This document shows, piece after piece, positions 54,479-63,894 of a stretch of DNA of 64,000 nucleotides. How positions within the stretch are numbered: the stretch's first letter is position 1; the number at the start of each line of letters is the position of its first letter. The DNA lies in the NCBI GenBank assembly GCA_913058245.1, contig CAJXQJ010000003.1, positions 1-64,000 on the forward strand, written 5' to 3'. The stretch is from an uncultured Colwellia sp. Its GTDB lineage: Bacteria > Pseudomonadota > Gammaproteobacteria > Enterobacterales > Alteromonadaceae. The position numbers and the translations under genes were made by a program. The notes below the pieces were generated by a model, which searched no databases, was not told the origin of the DNA, and saw only the letters and a list, made by a program, of their open reading frames with translations.

Positions 54479-57400
54479 TTAGTGGTTACTTGCCAGTGGT
54501 GTCGGTTGCGTATTAAGTTCGGTGATATTATTGTCTTCGCCTGTGGTATTCGACGGTGCACTTTTTTCATTAAAGCGTAATAAACTTGGAAATAACACTA
54601 AGGTGAAAACTGCACTAATCACCATGCCACCGACAATTACTGTTGCTAAACCGCGGTAAATTTCACTACCAACCCCAGGCATTAGCATTAACGGTAGCAT
54701 GCCAAATAAACTAGTTAAGGTACTCATATAAACTGGTCGGGCACGTATTCTTACAGCTTGTGCAACTGCACGACGAATTGGCAGACCTTGTCGTTCACCT
54801 TCTCGTGTTTGATCAACCAGTAAAATGGCATTGTTAACCACTAAACCGAGTAAAATAATAAAGCCAATCATGGTCATTAAATCGAGAGACTGGAAGGTAA
54901 ATACGTTGAGTAAATTCAACGCTAATACGCCGCCGCCAACAGCCATTGGCATAACGAGCAATACTAACAAGCTGTCTTTTGCTGATTTAAAAAGTGCAGT
55001 CATTAGTAAAAATAAAATTACTAACGCTAAAATAAAGTTTTTCAGCATATCATTAATTGCAGCAGCCATTTCATTGGCGTTACCACTTAGCAAAATAGAC
55101 GAATCACTTGGCAATAACGCATTCATTGATGGCATTACATCTTTTTCAATAGCACTCAACGCTTCTTCCAGCGACATATTAGCAGGAGGTGAAACTTGTA
55201 AACTAATGGTACGTTTCCCGTCAACACGGCGCAGTTGCGTTGGTCCTGCGGTACGAGTAATGTTGGTTAGTTCACCTATGGTTTGTACACCAGCTAATGG
55301 TGAGTGAATAGGTAAGGAGGCGAGCTCGTCAGGCGTATTCCATTGTTTGCCGCGTAAAATCACGTTGACACGATCGTTACCATCAAAATATTCACTTATA
55401 AATAAACCACTTGTATAAGCGCGAATAGCATTGGCGACATCTCGTCTAGTTAGGCCAGCTTGAGAAATACGCTGGTCATCTGGTTCAAGTTTAAGTTCCG
55501 GTTCTGACAGGCTTAACCCTGGATTAGGGAATGCTGTTGTGCCAGTCATATTCTGGTTCACAGCATCTATGCCTGCTTGAGCTACTTCCATTAAGCGCTC
55601 TATATTTGGGCCTTTAATGTCTATGTCTATAGTACGACCGTTACCGCCACCAGAAACATTAATCATTGAACCGCGGAATAAAAACACTTGTGTGTCAGGA
55701 AGACCTGACATGACATTGGTGCGTATTTCTTGCATCAATTCTTCAACCCGGGTTGGATCATCAGAATAAATAAAACCACCCGTTGAGCCAGAGCCAAACG
55801 AATAAAAGTTGTAGCTTTTAATTTTTGGCATTTTTTCACCGGTAAGGTACGGGGCCAGTCGCTCTTTTACTAAGCTGGCAAATTCATGCTCAATAAAATC
55901 AACATTGCCTCCTGGCGGCATATTTAAGCTATAAAAGAAACCATCTGTTGGTGCACGTGGCATAAAGTCAGTTTTTGGCATCATCAATACGGTAACTAAA
56001 ATTGAGCCGCCAAGTAGTGTCGTTATCCAAGCAATTCGTTTAGTAGCCGAATTAGTTAAGCGCATCACTAAGTTGGTTAATTTCTCCCAATAATGGGCAA
56101 ATGGGTCGATAGCTTTGTCTGCTTTTAACCAGTATTTACTGGCAATAGGGATAATGGTGATGGCGGAAACTAATGAAGCAATAACGGCAATTGAAAGGGT
56201 GAGTGCTAAGTCAGAAAAGAGCTGACCTTCGATGCCTTTCATAAATAAAATCGGTAAGAAAATAGCGACGCTTGTAGCGGTAGAAGCGAATAGTGCACCT
56301 GTAACTTGTAGGGCTCCGCGCATAACAGCTTTGCTACTGTCCATGCCTAAGCTGCGCAGCCGGACAATATTTTCTTGCACGATAATAGCGGCGTCGAGCA
56401 CTAGCCCAACTGAAAATGCTAAGCCTGCTAACGAGATAACATTTAAACTACGCTCGAAAGCGGCAAGGGCAATAAAAGACACCATTAGCGATACTGGGAT
56501 TGTGGCGGCAATAATTAGCGTATTTCGTATACCACGCAAAAAAAGCCAAAGAATAATAAGGGCTAAAAGTACGCCTAAACCTAAGTTATTCTGAACTAAC
56601 TCCAAGGCGTTTCTAATGTGGACTGAGGCATCAAAACTTAACTCTATCACTAAGCCAGCAGCCTTCATTGGGCCGGCATTTAATTCCTTAATGGCGATAT
56701 TGATTTCATCTAATAGTGCGACGGTATTGGCATCATTTTGGCGCTTGAGGGTGAAGTAATACGAAGGTTGGCCGCTACGTAAATTAAAGCCAAAACGGTC
56801 AACTAAAGTATTTTCTACGGTGGCAACATCTTTTAAGTAAATTGGCCTATCACCGCTGAAACTAATGATCATCTCGGTTAAATTTTCAACACTGTATTGC
56901 CCGGAAAATCGCACTGTGTATTGCCTACGGCCAACATTGGCAACACCGGCAGATACATCACTCGCACGAGCAATGGTTGAACTAATATCATCAATTGATA
57001 AGCCAAGCGCTGCTGCACGCATTGGGTCAAAAGTAATACGTAACTCTCGAGGGCGTGAACTATTTAAGTTTACTTGCCCCATACCGGGAATACGGGCGAA
57101 TCTGGGTTTAACTACATCTTCAATTAGCTTTTGATATAAACCTAAGTCGGTATTGGTATTGCTTGGTAGCGTTTTGATCATTAAAGACGCTGTATTTGGG
57201 CCACCACGACCACCACCAGCTGAAACTACCGGCTCTATGGCATCAAGAGGGAGTGGTGGTGCTTGGTTCAAGTTATTGATGACATCAAGCATGGCGCGCT
57301 GCATATCAGCACCCACATCAAATGTTAGCGTAATATTACCAAAGCCTCGTTGAATACTGGTGGTTACTTTGGTGACACCCTGGGTATTTTTAACAACATT

Positions 57401-57604
57401 TTCAATGGGCTCAATTATTACAGATTCCATTTCTGCCGGCGCAGCGCTACGCCAACCTGTAGAAATTGTAATTTGTGGTTGTTCAATATCTGGGGTTAAT
57501 TGAATAGGTAGCTTAAAAACGCTCATTAAGCCAAATACCATCACTAAAGCGACAATAACAATAATGGCAGCTGGGTTTTTCAAAGCATTACGCGTTAAAT
57601 TCAT
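54479..57604 (-). CDS. RND efflux transporter permease
   Basis: Inner-membrane proton-driven exporter of 1041 aa with the two-fold repeat of a transmembrane helix, a porter/docking loop and 5-6 helices. In helix 4 the motif reads GLVLDAAIIVQEN: AcrB has two Asp (D407, D408), here only the first is kept and the second is Ala, as in CusA-type pumps. The permease comes before the adaptor, reversed from acrAB. No outer-membrane TolC-like gene is nearby. Substrate unknown. It starts 209 bp downstream of the LytTR regulator gene. Confidence 0.88.
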   Translation of the reverse strand: MNLTRNALKNPAAIIVIVALVMVFGLMSVFKLPIQLTPDIEQPQITISTGWRSAAPAEMESVIIEPIENVVKNTQGVTKVTTSIQRGFGNITLTFDVGADMQRAMLDVINNLNQAPPLPLDAIEPVVSAGGGRGGPNTASLMIKTLPSNTNTDLGLYQKLIEDVVKPRFARIPGMGQVNLNSSRPRELRITFDPMRAAALGLSIDDISSTIARASDVSAGVANVGRRQYTVRFSGQYSVENLTEMIISFSGDRPIYLKDVATVENTLVDRFGFNLRSGQPSYYFTLKRQNDANTVALLDEINIAIKELNAGPMKAAGLVIELSFDASVHIRNALELVQNNLGLGVLLALIILWLFLRGIRNTLIIAATIPVSLMVSFIALAAFERSLNVISLAGLAFSVGLVLDAAIIVQENIVRLRSLGMDSSKAVMRGALQVTGALFASTATSVAIFLPILFMKGIEGQLFSDLALTLSIAVIASLVSAITIIPIASKYWLKADKAIDPFAHYWEKLTNLVMRLTNSATKRIAWITTLLGGSILVTVLMMPKTDFMPRAPTDGFFYSLNMPPGGNVDFIEHEFASLVKERLAPYLTGEKMPKIKSYNFYSFGSGSTGGFIYSDDPTRVEELMQEIRTNVMSGLPDTQVFLFRGSMINVSGGGNGRTIDIDIKGPNIERLMEVAQAGIDAVNQNMTGTTAFPNPGLSLSEPELKLEPDDQRISQAGLTRRDVANAIRAYTSGLFISEYFDGNDRVNVILRGKQWNTPDELASLPIHSPLAGVQTIGELTNITRTAGPTQLRRVDGKRTISLQVSPPANMSLEEALSAIEKDVMPSMNALLPSDSSILLSGNANEMAAAINDMLKNFILALVILFLLMTALFKSAKDSLLVLLVMPMAVGGGVLALNLLNVFTFQSLDLMTMIGFIILLGLVVNNAILLVDQTREGERQGLPIRRAVAQAVRIRARPVYMSTLTSLFGMLPLMLMPGVGSEIYRGLATVIVGGMVISAVFTLVLFPSLLRFNEKSAPSNTTGEDNNITELNTQPTPLASNH

Positions 57605-57624
57605 TCTATAATCCCGATTATTTA

Positions 57625-57651
57625 CACTAACGGAATTATAAAATGTTAGTG
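57625..57651 (-). promoter_or_regulatory. Inverted repeat before the RND operon
   Basis: CACTAAC at 57625-57631 is repeated in inverse as GTTAGTG at 57645-57651, 21 bases upstream of the permease ATG, in the 208-bp gap after the LytTR gene. It could be an operator or a leader hairpin. One arm (minus strand TCCGTTAGT) fits the loose LytTR half-site form. Confidence 0.35.
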
Positions 57652-57812
57652 GCTATTTTCATGTACGCATAGGGTAAAGTGTCGTTTATTTGCGATAAGA
57701 TGAGTGTTCGATACATTTGTTTACATTCTGAATGTTCTGGTTTTCAAGTGCATGGCGAAGCAAAACATTTAAAAGGTAAATTAAAGAAAAATAACAATTT
57801 ACTCATTTTCGA

Positions 57813-58607
57813 TTAAATGCCTAAGAGCTGTTTTAATTTCTCTGCACCAGCGCGGCTACTGCTAATCTCAGTTTTTTGCTCGTCGTTGATAATAAGCATA
57901 AATTTACCATTGAACCAACGTTGGATTTCTTTAATATGCTCAATATTGACTAAATAGCTACGATGAACTCGAACAAAGTTTTGTGGTATCAGTGCTTGCT
58001 CAAGTTGATCAAGCGTATCGGTCAAATAATTAAACTTACCTCCGTCCCATGCTAAACTATTCCCTTGTTCAGATTTTATAAATTTAAGCTCTGTCGGCGA
58101 TAATAGGCTAATACGCTCGCCATTTTTGCTAATCAGTTTATTGAGCTTATTTGCACCAAGCTCAAATGTTTTTACTGCTTGATTATTAGACAAATGAGCT
58201 TGTTCAAGTAATTGTTGTTGTTCTAGTTTTTTTGCTGATTTATCTAAGGCTGATTTTAGCCGAACTAAGGGGAATGGTTTCAATAAATAATCAGTCGACG
58301 CTTTTTCGAATGCTTGAATGGCAAATTTATCGTAGGCGGTTGTATAAATAATAATTGGCTTATAGTTAAGAAACTCAAGCAATTCTAAACCATTAATTTC
58401 TGGCATTTGAATATCAAGCAAGACAACGTCTGGCTCAAGATCATTGATTATTGCAATTGCTTCTTTACCTGTTGTTGCAGTACCAATAGTTTCAACGTTG
58501 TCCATTAAGCTGAGTTGGTGTGCGAGCTTATCACGGGCTGGTTTTTCGTCTTCTGCATAAACCAAAGTCATTTTTTTATTGCTAATATTTGCCATTTTCT
58601 TACTCAC
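57813..58607 (-). CDS. LytTR-family response regulator
   Basis: Response regulator of 264 aa: receiver with D65 in VVLLDIQMPE, and a C-terminal LytTR DNA-binding domain (about 160-264; LSPTELKFIKSEQGNSLAW, FVRVHRSYLVNIEHIKEI). The GTG start overlaps the kinase stop by 4 bases (GTGA); ATG 58595 is the alternative. With the kinase it forms a LytS/LytTR-type system. Targets probably include its neighbours, the RND pump or the amidohydrolase (inference from context and from the repeat at 61641). Confidence 0.9.
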   Translation of the reverse strand: MSKKMANISNKKMTLVYAEDEKPARDKLAHQLSLMDNVETIGTATTGKEAIAIINDLEPDVVLLDIQMPEINGLELLEFLNYKPIIIYTTAYDKFAIQAFEKASTDYLLKPFPLVRLKSALDKSAKKLEQQQLLEQAHLSNNQAVKTFELGANKLNKLISKNGERISLLSPTELKFIKSEQGNSLAWDGGKFNYLTDTLDQLEQALIPQNFVRVHRSYLVNIEHIKEIQRWFNGKFMLIINDEQKTEISSSRAGAEKLKQLLGI

Positions 58608-59587
58608 AATGCCATCTCGACTAAAACCTGTGCGCCATTGGCGTTTTGAATAGCCACATGCCCATTGTCGAGTTGATTTACTCGCTGTTGAATGTTTTTC
58701 ATGCCGATACCAGCGCCAAATCCTTGTTCAAGAACGTTTTGGCTAAAACCTTTACCATTGTCAGATATGGTTATTCTTATACCAGATTTTATTTCAGACA
58801 ATTGAATATTAATGATAAGGTTTTTCTGGTTCACATTATGTTTAATGGCATTTTCAATAATTGGCTGTAGCAAAAGTGGTGGAACATGAATGTGTTTCAA
58901 AGCTGCAGGAATATCATAGTTAACTTGTAATTTTTCACCAAACCTTGCTTGTTCAATGTGTAGGTATTTTTCTATGATATCTAACTCTTGTTGTAATGGT
59001 ATTTTTTGCTGTTCAGCAGTATCAAGAGAATAACGCAGAATATCCGCCAGATCGTGTAATACTTCATCAGCTAAATCAGGGTTGCTATGAATATAAGCAG
59101 AAATAGTATTTAAACTGTTGAACATGAAATGTGGATTTAATTGATAACGTAATGTTGCTAGTTGAGCTTGTTTTCTTGAATGCTTTTCAATAGAGACTTT
59201 TTTCTTACTTTCAATATACAAGCTTATGAAGTAAATCATTGTTCCCCATAGTAGGCCATTAAAAATAATGAATAGGCCCATTTTCTGATAGCCTTCAAAT
59301 ATTATTGCTAATGCTTGATCGGTAACGGTATTGCCAAGCCCCATAAATGTAACGGCAATTAGCCATTCTGGAAGTGTTTTATGGATACCATGTTCACGAA
59401 GCTTGAATATTACTATCGCAGCTGCCCACACAGGTAACCAGAAAAAGGTAACAAACCATACTAATGAAGCTTGAGCACTTTCAATATTAAACGCTGCGGC
59501 TCCAGCAAAGATAAGGCCTAACGTATAAGCAGAATTGACCATCAAAAGGATAAAAAAGCTGTATTTGAAAAATGAGTGCTTATGCAT
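58604..59587 (-). CDS. LytS/YehU-type sensor histidine kinase
   Basis: A 327-aa kinase of the His_kinase (LytS/YehU) class. Four membrane helices are predicted before residue 125 (about 10-32, 42-62, 75-97, 103-124) with very short loops, so it likely senses in the membrane. The phospho-accepting H153 lies in QLNPHFMFNSLN, followed by a long helix and the ATPase boxes (IENAIKHN, DNGKGF, GIGMKNIQQRV). Coupled to the regulator gene by a 4-bp overlap. Confidence 0.9.
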   Translation of the reverse strand: MHKHSFFKYSFFILLMVNSAYTLGLIFAGAAAFNIESAQASLVWFVTFFWLPVWAAAIVIFKLREHGIHKTLPEWLIAVTFMGLGNTVTDQALAIIFEGYQKMGLFIIFNGLLWGTMIYFISLYIESKKKVSIEKHSRKQAQLATLRYQLNPHFMFNSLNTISAYIHSNPDLADEVLHDLADILRYSLDTAEQQKIPLQQELDIIEKYLHIEQARFGEKLQVNYDIPAALKHIHVPPLLLQPIIENAIKHNVNQKNLIINIQLSEIKSGIRITISDNGKGFSQNVLEQGFGAGIGMKNIQQRVNQLDNGHVAIQNANGAQVLVEMAL

Positions 59588-59658
59588 AATTTCCTATTAA
59601 CTATATCGGGAACGATTAAATAATGAAGAAAAAGTTAAAGTTTATCAACTGATTAAAT

Positions 59659-59695
59659 GAGCAGGCTGTGACAACTTCGAGCCTGCTCGTTTTTC
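59659..59695 (-). terminator. Probable terminator after the amidohydrolase gene
   Basis: Stem gagcaggct (59659-59667) pairs with agcctgctc (59680-59688) with a 12-nt loop; gttttt follows on the plus strand. It lies 11 bp past the amidohydrolase stop (minus strand). On that strand the run after the hairpin is only ATTTAAT, so termination may be partial. Confidence 0.55.
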
Positions 59696-59698
59696 TGG

Positions 59699-61552
59699 TT
59701 AATAGTAGCTTAGTTTTTTTATTTCTAATTCATTTTCCAGGATATCACTGTTGGCTCCTGGCATTTTTCGCCACATTAGATTTAGGCCCGTTAATTGTTT
59801 TGCTGACCACTGGATTTTATTACCGAAACCAAATTGCTTAAATTGGCTAAAAGGTAGCTTTACAGTTTTCCATTTATTACTCGGTGTTAACAATGTCGTA
59901 AAGTGATCCCAATCTTTAACGTCGCTATGGTAAATAGCTATGCCAAAAGGCACCGTGGAGCCTTTATAAGTTATTTTAACACCTTGGTAGTTTGAAGCGT
60001 CGACAGCAGATGAAAACTTTATTTCTGCTCCCGACCATGCACCAAAGTTTGTTGGTTTTGCAACCGCTGTTTTTATCGTTAAACTTTCTTTATTAACCGT
60101 TAAAGATCCTGCAGATTGTCCACCCATGACATTATCTGACAGAACACGCCAAGGTGAATCGCCGCTAAAATCATCAATAATATGTTTAGCAGGTACAGCT
60201 AGAAGTTCTTCATTACAAGCTTTACCAACTGGAGGAATTACTTTGTTTTGCGTGACCAATTGATTTCGAGCAACGATTGAGCCAGCCTTAAATACATCTT
60301 CAATGTGGTGAATATGGCTAATGTCGGTTAGCGGATTGTTCTTTAATAAAACAAAACTCGCTTCATACCCTGTTTTTAATTGACCAAGAGTAGTTGAGCG
60401 ATTGATAGTTTTAGCGCCATTAATCGTTGCCGCGTCAATGATTTCTGCATTCGATAAACCTGCTTTTTTTAATGCATCTATTTCATTGTGTAAGCCTGTG
60501 CCATGCAAAGTATATGGGTTGCCAGCGTCAGAGCCAGTGCCGATAACTATGCCAGCTTGATGAAGTTTTCTAATATTCTCGTAAGCAAAATTACGCGCCT
60601 GCCAGCTTTGCTCACGCCACTGAGAAGGCGAAGGGACTTTCTCAAATAAACAGTTTTGTAATTTCTTTGGAACGGTTGCTAATAATTCTTTTTGATTACT
60701 AATTAATGCGTGGCGCTTCTCTTCATGATGATTGTGAAAAACTGCTAATGTTGGAATATAAACGACACTTTTTTCTTTCATTAAGGTAATAAATTCATTA
60801 TCAATCGCTTCACTATTAATACCGTGTGCTAAAGCGGTTGCCCCGGCTTTGATCGCGCGCTTGCCATCTTCAAGTGTTGATACATGGACGAAGTAGGGTA
60901 GGTTTGCCGCTTTTGAGCGTATACCTAGCTCGGTTAATTGTTTATCAGTTAAGGATGCACCCGAACCGCCAAAAGTTTCAATAACTGCTTTTGTAAGCGA
61001 AGGCTTAGTCGCCATATGTTTTTGCCATAAAGCATCAATGTCGCTATCAGCTGCTATTTCATAGGCTTGACCACCAAATTGTGTGCCGTGGCCGCCAGGG
61101 TTCGTAAACAAAGTGCCAGCATAAAAAAGATTAGGTGTTATTTGCTGCTGTTTTAGTTGCGCTGCTTCATCTAGGGTTTGTTGAAAAGAAAATAAATCAA
61201 CAATACTTGTAACCCCTAAGTATAAATTTGAATTGAAATGAGAACGTACAGGTAAATATTGAAATTCACTATAATTACTGCCGGAAGCACCTAAGTGCAC
61301 ATGTAAATCAATTAAGCCAGGAATAGCATATTGATTCTCGGCATTGAACACCTTATCTGCATCTTGCTTATGCTGCGATGAACTTACAATACTGACAATT
61401 TTACCATCGTCTATATAAAGAGAATTAGGTGCAGAAAACTGAGCGCTACTATTTTGATATAAACGTACATTGTCTATGCGTAAATCAATTGCCTCTGCAC
61501 TGAAATTTGAAATTAAACTTAAGCTTAATAGTGTTTTTGCTAATGGTGTCAT
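59699..61552 (-). CDS. Exported amidohydrolase fused to a CIA30 domain
   Basis: A 617-aa protein with a signal peptide (about 1-20). The first part (about 21-440) is an amidohydrolase of the imidazolonepropionase-like group, with metal ligands H84-x-H86 in DLHVHLG and later ALAHGIN and GTGSDAGNPY (catalytic Asp). From about 460 to the end is a CIA30 (complex I intermediate-associated protein 30) beta-sandwich: IDDFSGDSPWRVLSDNVMGG, then SGAEIKF and NKWKTVKLPFSQF. Substrate unknown; the CIA30 part probably binds sugar or protein. GAGGGAACG precedes ATG 61552. Confidence 0.85.
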   Translation of the reverse strand: MTPLAKTLLSLSLISNFSAEAIDLRIDNVRLYQNSSAQFSAPNSLYIDDGKIVSIVSSSQHKQDADKVFNAENQYAIPGLIDLHVHLGASGSNYSEFQYLPVRSHFNSNLYLGVTSIVDLFSFQQTLDEAAQLKQQQITPNLFYAGTLFTNPGGHGTQFGGQAYEIAADSDIDALWQKHMATKPSLTKAVIETFGGSGASLTDKQLTELGIRSKAANLPYFVHVSTLEDGKRAIKAGATALAHGINSEAIDNEFITLMKEKSVVYIPTLAVFHNHHEEKRHALISNQKELLATVPKKLQNCLFEKVPSPSQWREQSWQARNFAYENIRKLHQAGIVIGTGSDAGNPYTLHGTGLHNEIDALKKAGLSNAEIIDAATINGAKTINRSTTLGQLKTGYEASFVLLKNNPLTDISHIHHIEDVFKAGSIVARNQLVTQNKVIPPVGKACNEELLAVPAKHIIDDFSGDSPWRVLSDNVMGGQSAGSLTVNKESLTIKTAVAKPTNFGAWSGAEIKFSSAVDASNYQGVKITYKGSTVPFGIAIYHSDVKDWDHFTTLLTPSNKWKTVKLPFSQFKQFGFGNKIQWSAKQLTGLNLMWRKMPGANSDILENELEIKKLSYY

Positions 61553-61640
61553 CGGTCGTTCCCTCTCAATATATAATGTAGTCTTCGTTATTTATGAGAG
61601 AGTTTAAGGGAGCTTTTTCGCGTTAGCGCTGAGTTATTTG

Positions 61641-61671
61641 TGAATCGACAACATTTAGCCTTGAATCGACA
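61641..61671. promoter_or_regulatory. Direct repeat, 21-bp spacing, upstream of the amidohydrolase gene
   Basis: TGAATCGACA occurs at 61641-61650 and again at 61662-61671, exactly 21 bp apart; on the minus strand it reads TGTCGATTCA. LytTR-type regulators bind two roughly 9-bp direct repeats at about this spacing. It lies 89-119 bp upstream of the amidohydrolase ATG, next to the LytS/LytTR system. The gap 61553-62025 holds this and the Fur-like site; no gene is seen. Confidence 0.5.
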
Positions 61672-61918
61672 TCTGCTTAGTTGAATGAAAATATTCAGTA
61701 GCTATTTTTTCAATTTATAAAGGAGAGGAATTGAGAGAAACCATTTTTTACTCTTTTAAATTCGTAATTAATGGCTTAATTATCAAGCTTACACAGCGTT
61801 ATTAAAAAAGATTGGTGAAAAAGGGGAAACCATCAAAAAAATTTAAAATAACCATATTTACTAAAAAGTTGATCTACATCTACTCAATTTACATTTTTTA
61901 CATAATACTATTAAAAAC

Positions 61919-61937
61919 GATATCGATTCTCATTTAG
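61919..61937 (+). promoter_or_regulatory. Fur-box-like site before the DUF4856 operon
   Basis: GATATCGATTCTCATTTAG matches the 19-bp Fur consensus GATAATGATAATCATTATC at 12 positions, best in the middle (GAT-N2-TCATT). It lies 89 bp before the gene start, close to a possible -35 (TTTACA 61888-61893) and AT-rich -10 region. DUF4856 genes are usually found with imelysin-type iron-uptake genes, which makes iron control plausible. Confidence 0.5.
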
Positions 61938-62025
61938 TTTCATGCTAGCATTATGCAATTACATTAATGTAACAGTTTGTAAAACCATTTATCGACATAA
62001 TACTAAATTGACTTTAGGGCTCATC

Positions 62026-63756
62026 ATGAAAACGAATAAGAAAGCTTTGGCGTTGGCAGTTGCCGCATCTTTAACCTTGTCTGCATGTGGGGGAGGTTCA
62101 AGTAACAATTCGTCAACTCCTACACCGACTAATACTGCACCGACAGATATTTCTTTAACGACAATGTCGGTAGATGAAAACTCTTTAGGAGCTGTAATTG
62201 GTACGCTTTCAGCAACTGACGCAAACTCAGGTGATACATTTACCTTTACTACAGATAGTGACATGTTTGCTATTTCAGGTACTACTCTAAGCTTGAAAGC
62301 TGATGTTATGGCAAACTTTGAAAGTGCTGAGTCATTAAAAGCAAATATCACGGTTGCAGATAAAGCAGGCCTTACTTTTAAAAAAGAATTTACCGTTGCG
62401 GTAAATGACTTACTAGATACTTATAAATTTGAAAGCAAGTTAGTTTCAGGAAAATCGAGCGTAGGCTACAGCGGCCAAACAGCTCGTCATGCCTTAATTG
62501 CCGAGTTAAATACTTATATTGGCAGTGGTTTACAAGCTGATATTGATGCAAATAAATTTGCTGACAAACAAGCCGTGCTTGATAAATTAAACAGTTATTT
62601 CCGCACAACAGATGATCAATACAGCAACAACTTCGCGTTGACATTCTTAAAAGATGCAAAACAAGCTTTTATTACCGATGTTTCGTCCAGCCATAAAAAC
62701 CTAGTAGGAAAACTTGCCGGTAATGATGCAAGTCGCATGCATAAAGTGTGGACTGATGGTACTAGTTTTGTTGGCGCTGGCGCAAATATGACACCTGAGA
62801 AATTAGTTGATGCGTATTTTAGCCAATTAGCTGACAACTCGGTAAATGCTAATATTCGTCTTGATGAAGCAACGAATAAGCCAATTACTAAAGTATATGT
62901 GAATACCGATGGTACTGATTTAAAACAATTGATCCAAAAATTCTTACTAATGAGTGTTACATACTCACAAGGTACTGATGATTACTTAGATGAAGGTTTA
63001 GCTGCTGATAATATTGGTCCACGTGGCACTGGCAAAGCAGATACTGCACTTGAGCATGGCTATGATGAAGGCTTTGGCTATTTTGGCGCCGCTCGTGATT
63101 ATTTAGAATATAACGATAATGAAATTGCTGGAAAAGTAAAAACAGAGGCCGATGGTCGCGCAAGCTGGAATGGCAAACATGATACCGATGGCGATGGCAA
63201 ATTTGATTTAACATCAGAAGTTAACTTAGGTAATTCAGTAAATGCTGCTAAACGTGACCGTGGTACGGTAGGAAATGCTAAGCCAACGGATTTCACAAAA
63301 ATGGCAATGGAAGCATTTTTAGCTGGTCGTAAAATTATCAATGATAACGTAGGTACTGCATTTACTGCTGACCAAACCACAGCACTTGCTGCACAACGTG
63401 ACATTGCTGTAAAAGCATGGGAAAAAGCGGTTGCGGCAACCGTTATTCATTATATCAATGATGTTAGTGCTGATTTAGACAAGGCAGGCACTGCAGAATA
63501 TAACTTTGAAGATGTTGCTAAGCACTGGTCTGAAATGAAAGGCTTTGCCTTAGGTTTACAATTTAACCCGCATTCACCAATTACTGATGCGCAATTTGCA
63601 CAAATTCACACTTATATGGGGCAGAAGCCAGTTGTTATGGCATTTGGTTCAAATGATAAAACAGCGGTAACGGCTTACATTGCTGATTTGAAAAAAGCAC
63701 GTGATGTACTACAGGCAGCATTGAGTTTTGATGCTACCAATGTTGCTAATTGGTAA
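62026..63756 (+). CDS. DUF4856 lipoprotein with N-terminal cadherin-like domain
   Basis: Exported lipoprotein of 576 aa: lipobox LSAC (C20) and a Gly/Ser linker; a cadherin-like domain (about 38-120, PTDISLTTMSVDENS... LSATDANSGD); then the DUF4856 domain (about 125-576) with WNGKHDTDGDGKFDLTSE, a calcium-type DxDGDG loop. DUF4856 proteins are envelope proteins of unknown role, commonly next to imelysin genes. ATG 62026 is chosen over the open frame from 61942 because it gives the lipobox. A second lipoprotein gene follows at 63895. Confidence 0.85.
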   Translation: MKTNKKALALAVAASLTLSACGGGSSNNSSTPTPTNTAPTDISLTTMSVDENSLGAVIGTLSATDANSGDTFTFTTDSDMFAISGTTLSLKADVMANFESAESLKANITVADKAGLTFKKEFTVAVNDLLDTYKFESKLVSGKSSVGYSGQTARHALIAELNTYIGSGLQADIDANKFADKQAVLDKLNSYFRTTDDQYSNNFALTFLKDAKQAFITDVSSSHKNLVGKLAGNDASRMHKVWTDGTSFVGAGANMTPEKLVDAYFSQLADNSVNANIRLDEATNKPITKVYVNTDGTDLKQLIQKFLLMSVTYSQGTDDYLDEGLAADNIGPRGTGKADTALEHGYDEGFGYFGAARDYLEYNDNEIAGKVKTEADGRASWNGKHDTDGDGKFDLTSEVNLGNSVNAAKRDRGTVGNAKPTDFTKMAMEAFLAGRKIINDNVGTAFTADQTTALAAQRDIAVKAWEKAVAATVIHYINDVSADLDKAGTAEYNFEDVAKHWSEMKGFALGLQFNPHSPITDAQFAQIHTYMGQKPVVMAFGSNDKTAVTAYIADLKKARDVLQAALSFDATNVANW

Positions 63757-63780
63757 TGTTTTAAGTTAAATTTAACTTTT

Positions 63781-63819
63781 AAGCCTTGGGTTGTTTCAGC
63801 TCAAGGCTTGTTTAGTTTT
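63781..63819 (+). terminator. Terminator or attenuator between operon genes
   Basis: Stem aagccttggg (63781-63790) pairs with ctcaaggctt (63800-63809, one G-U) and is followed by gtttagttttta. A perfect 16-bp palindrome AAGTTAAATTTAACTT (63763-63778) precedes it. The gene after it has the same orientation, so it may be an attenuator that sets the ratio of the two products. Confidence 0.6.
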
Positions 63820-63894
63820 TATTGGTCAGTATTCTGAGTAGTTTATTGACCAGTAGATATTATTTTTACAAATTTTGAGTTATAGGGTTATTTT

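Noticed and set aside
54825..55307. A 160-codon open frame antisense to the RND permease
   Set aside because: Mirror of a strongly conserved gene; composition follows the other strand and no start signal is seen.
57626..57634. Single LytTR half-site (TCCGTTAGT on the minus strand)
   Set aside because: The half-site form is too loose to be meaningful alone and no second copy in the same direction lies at the right distance; kept only as part of an inverted repeat.
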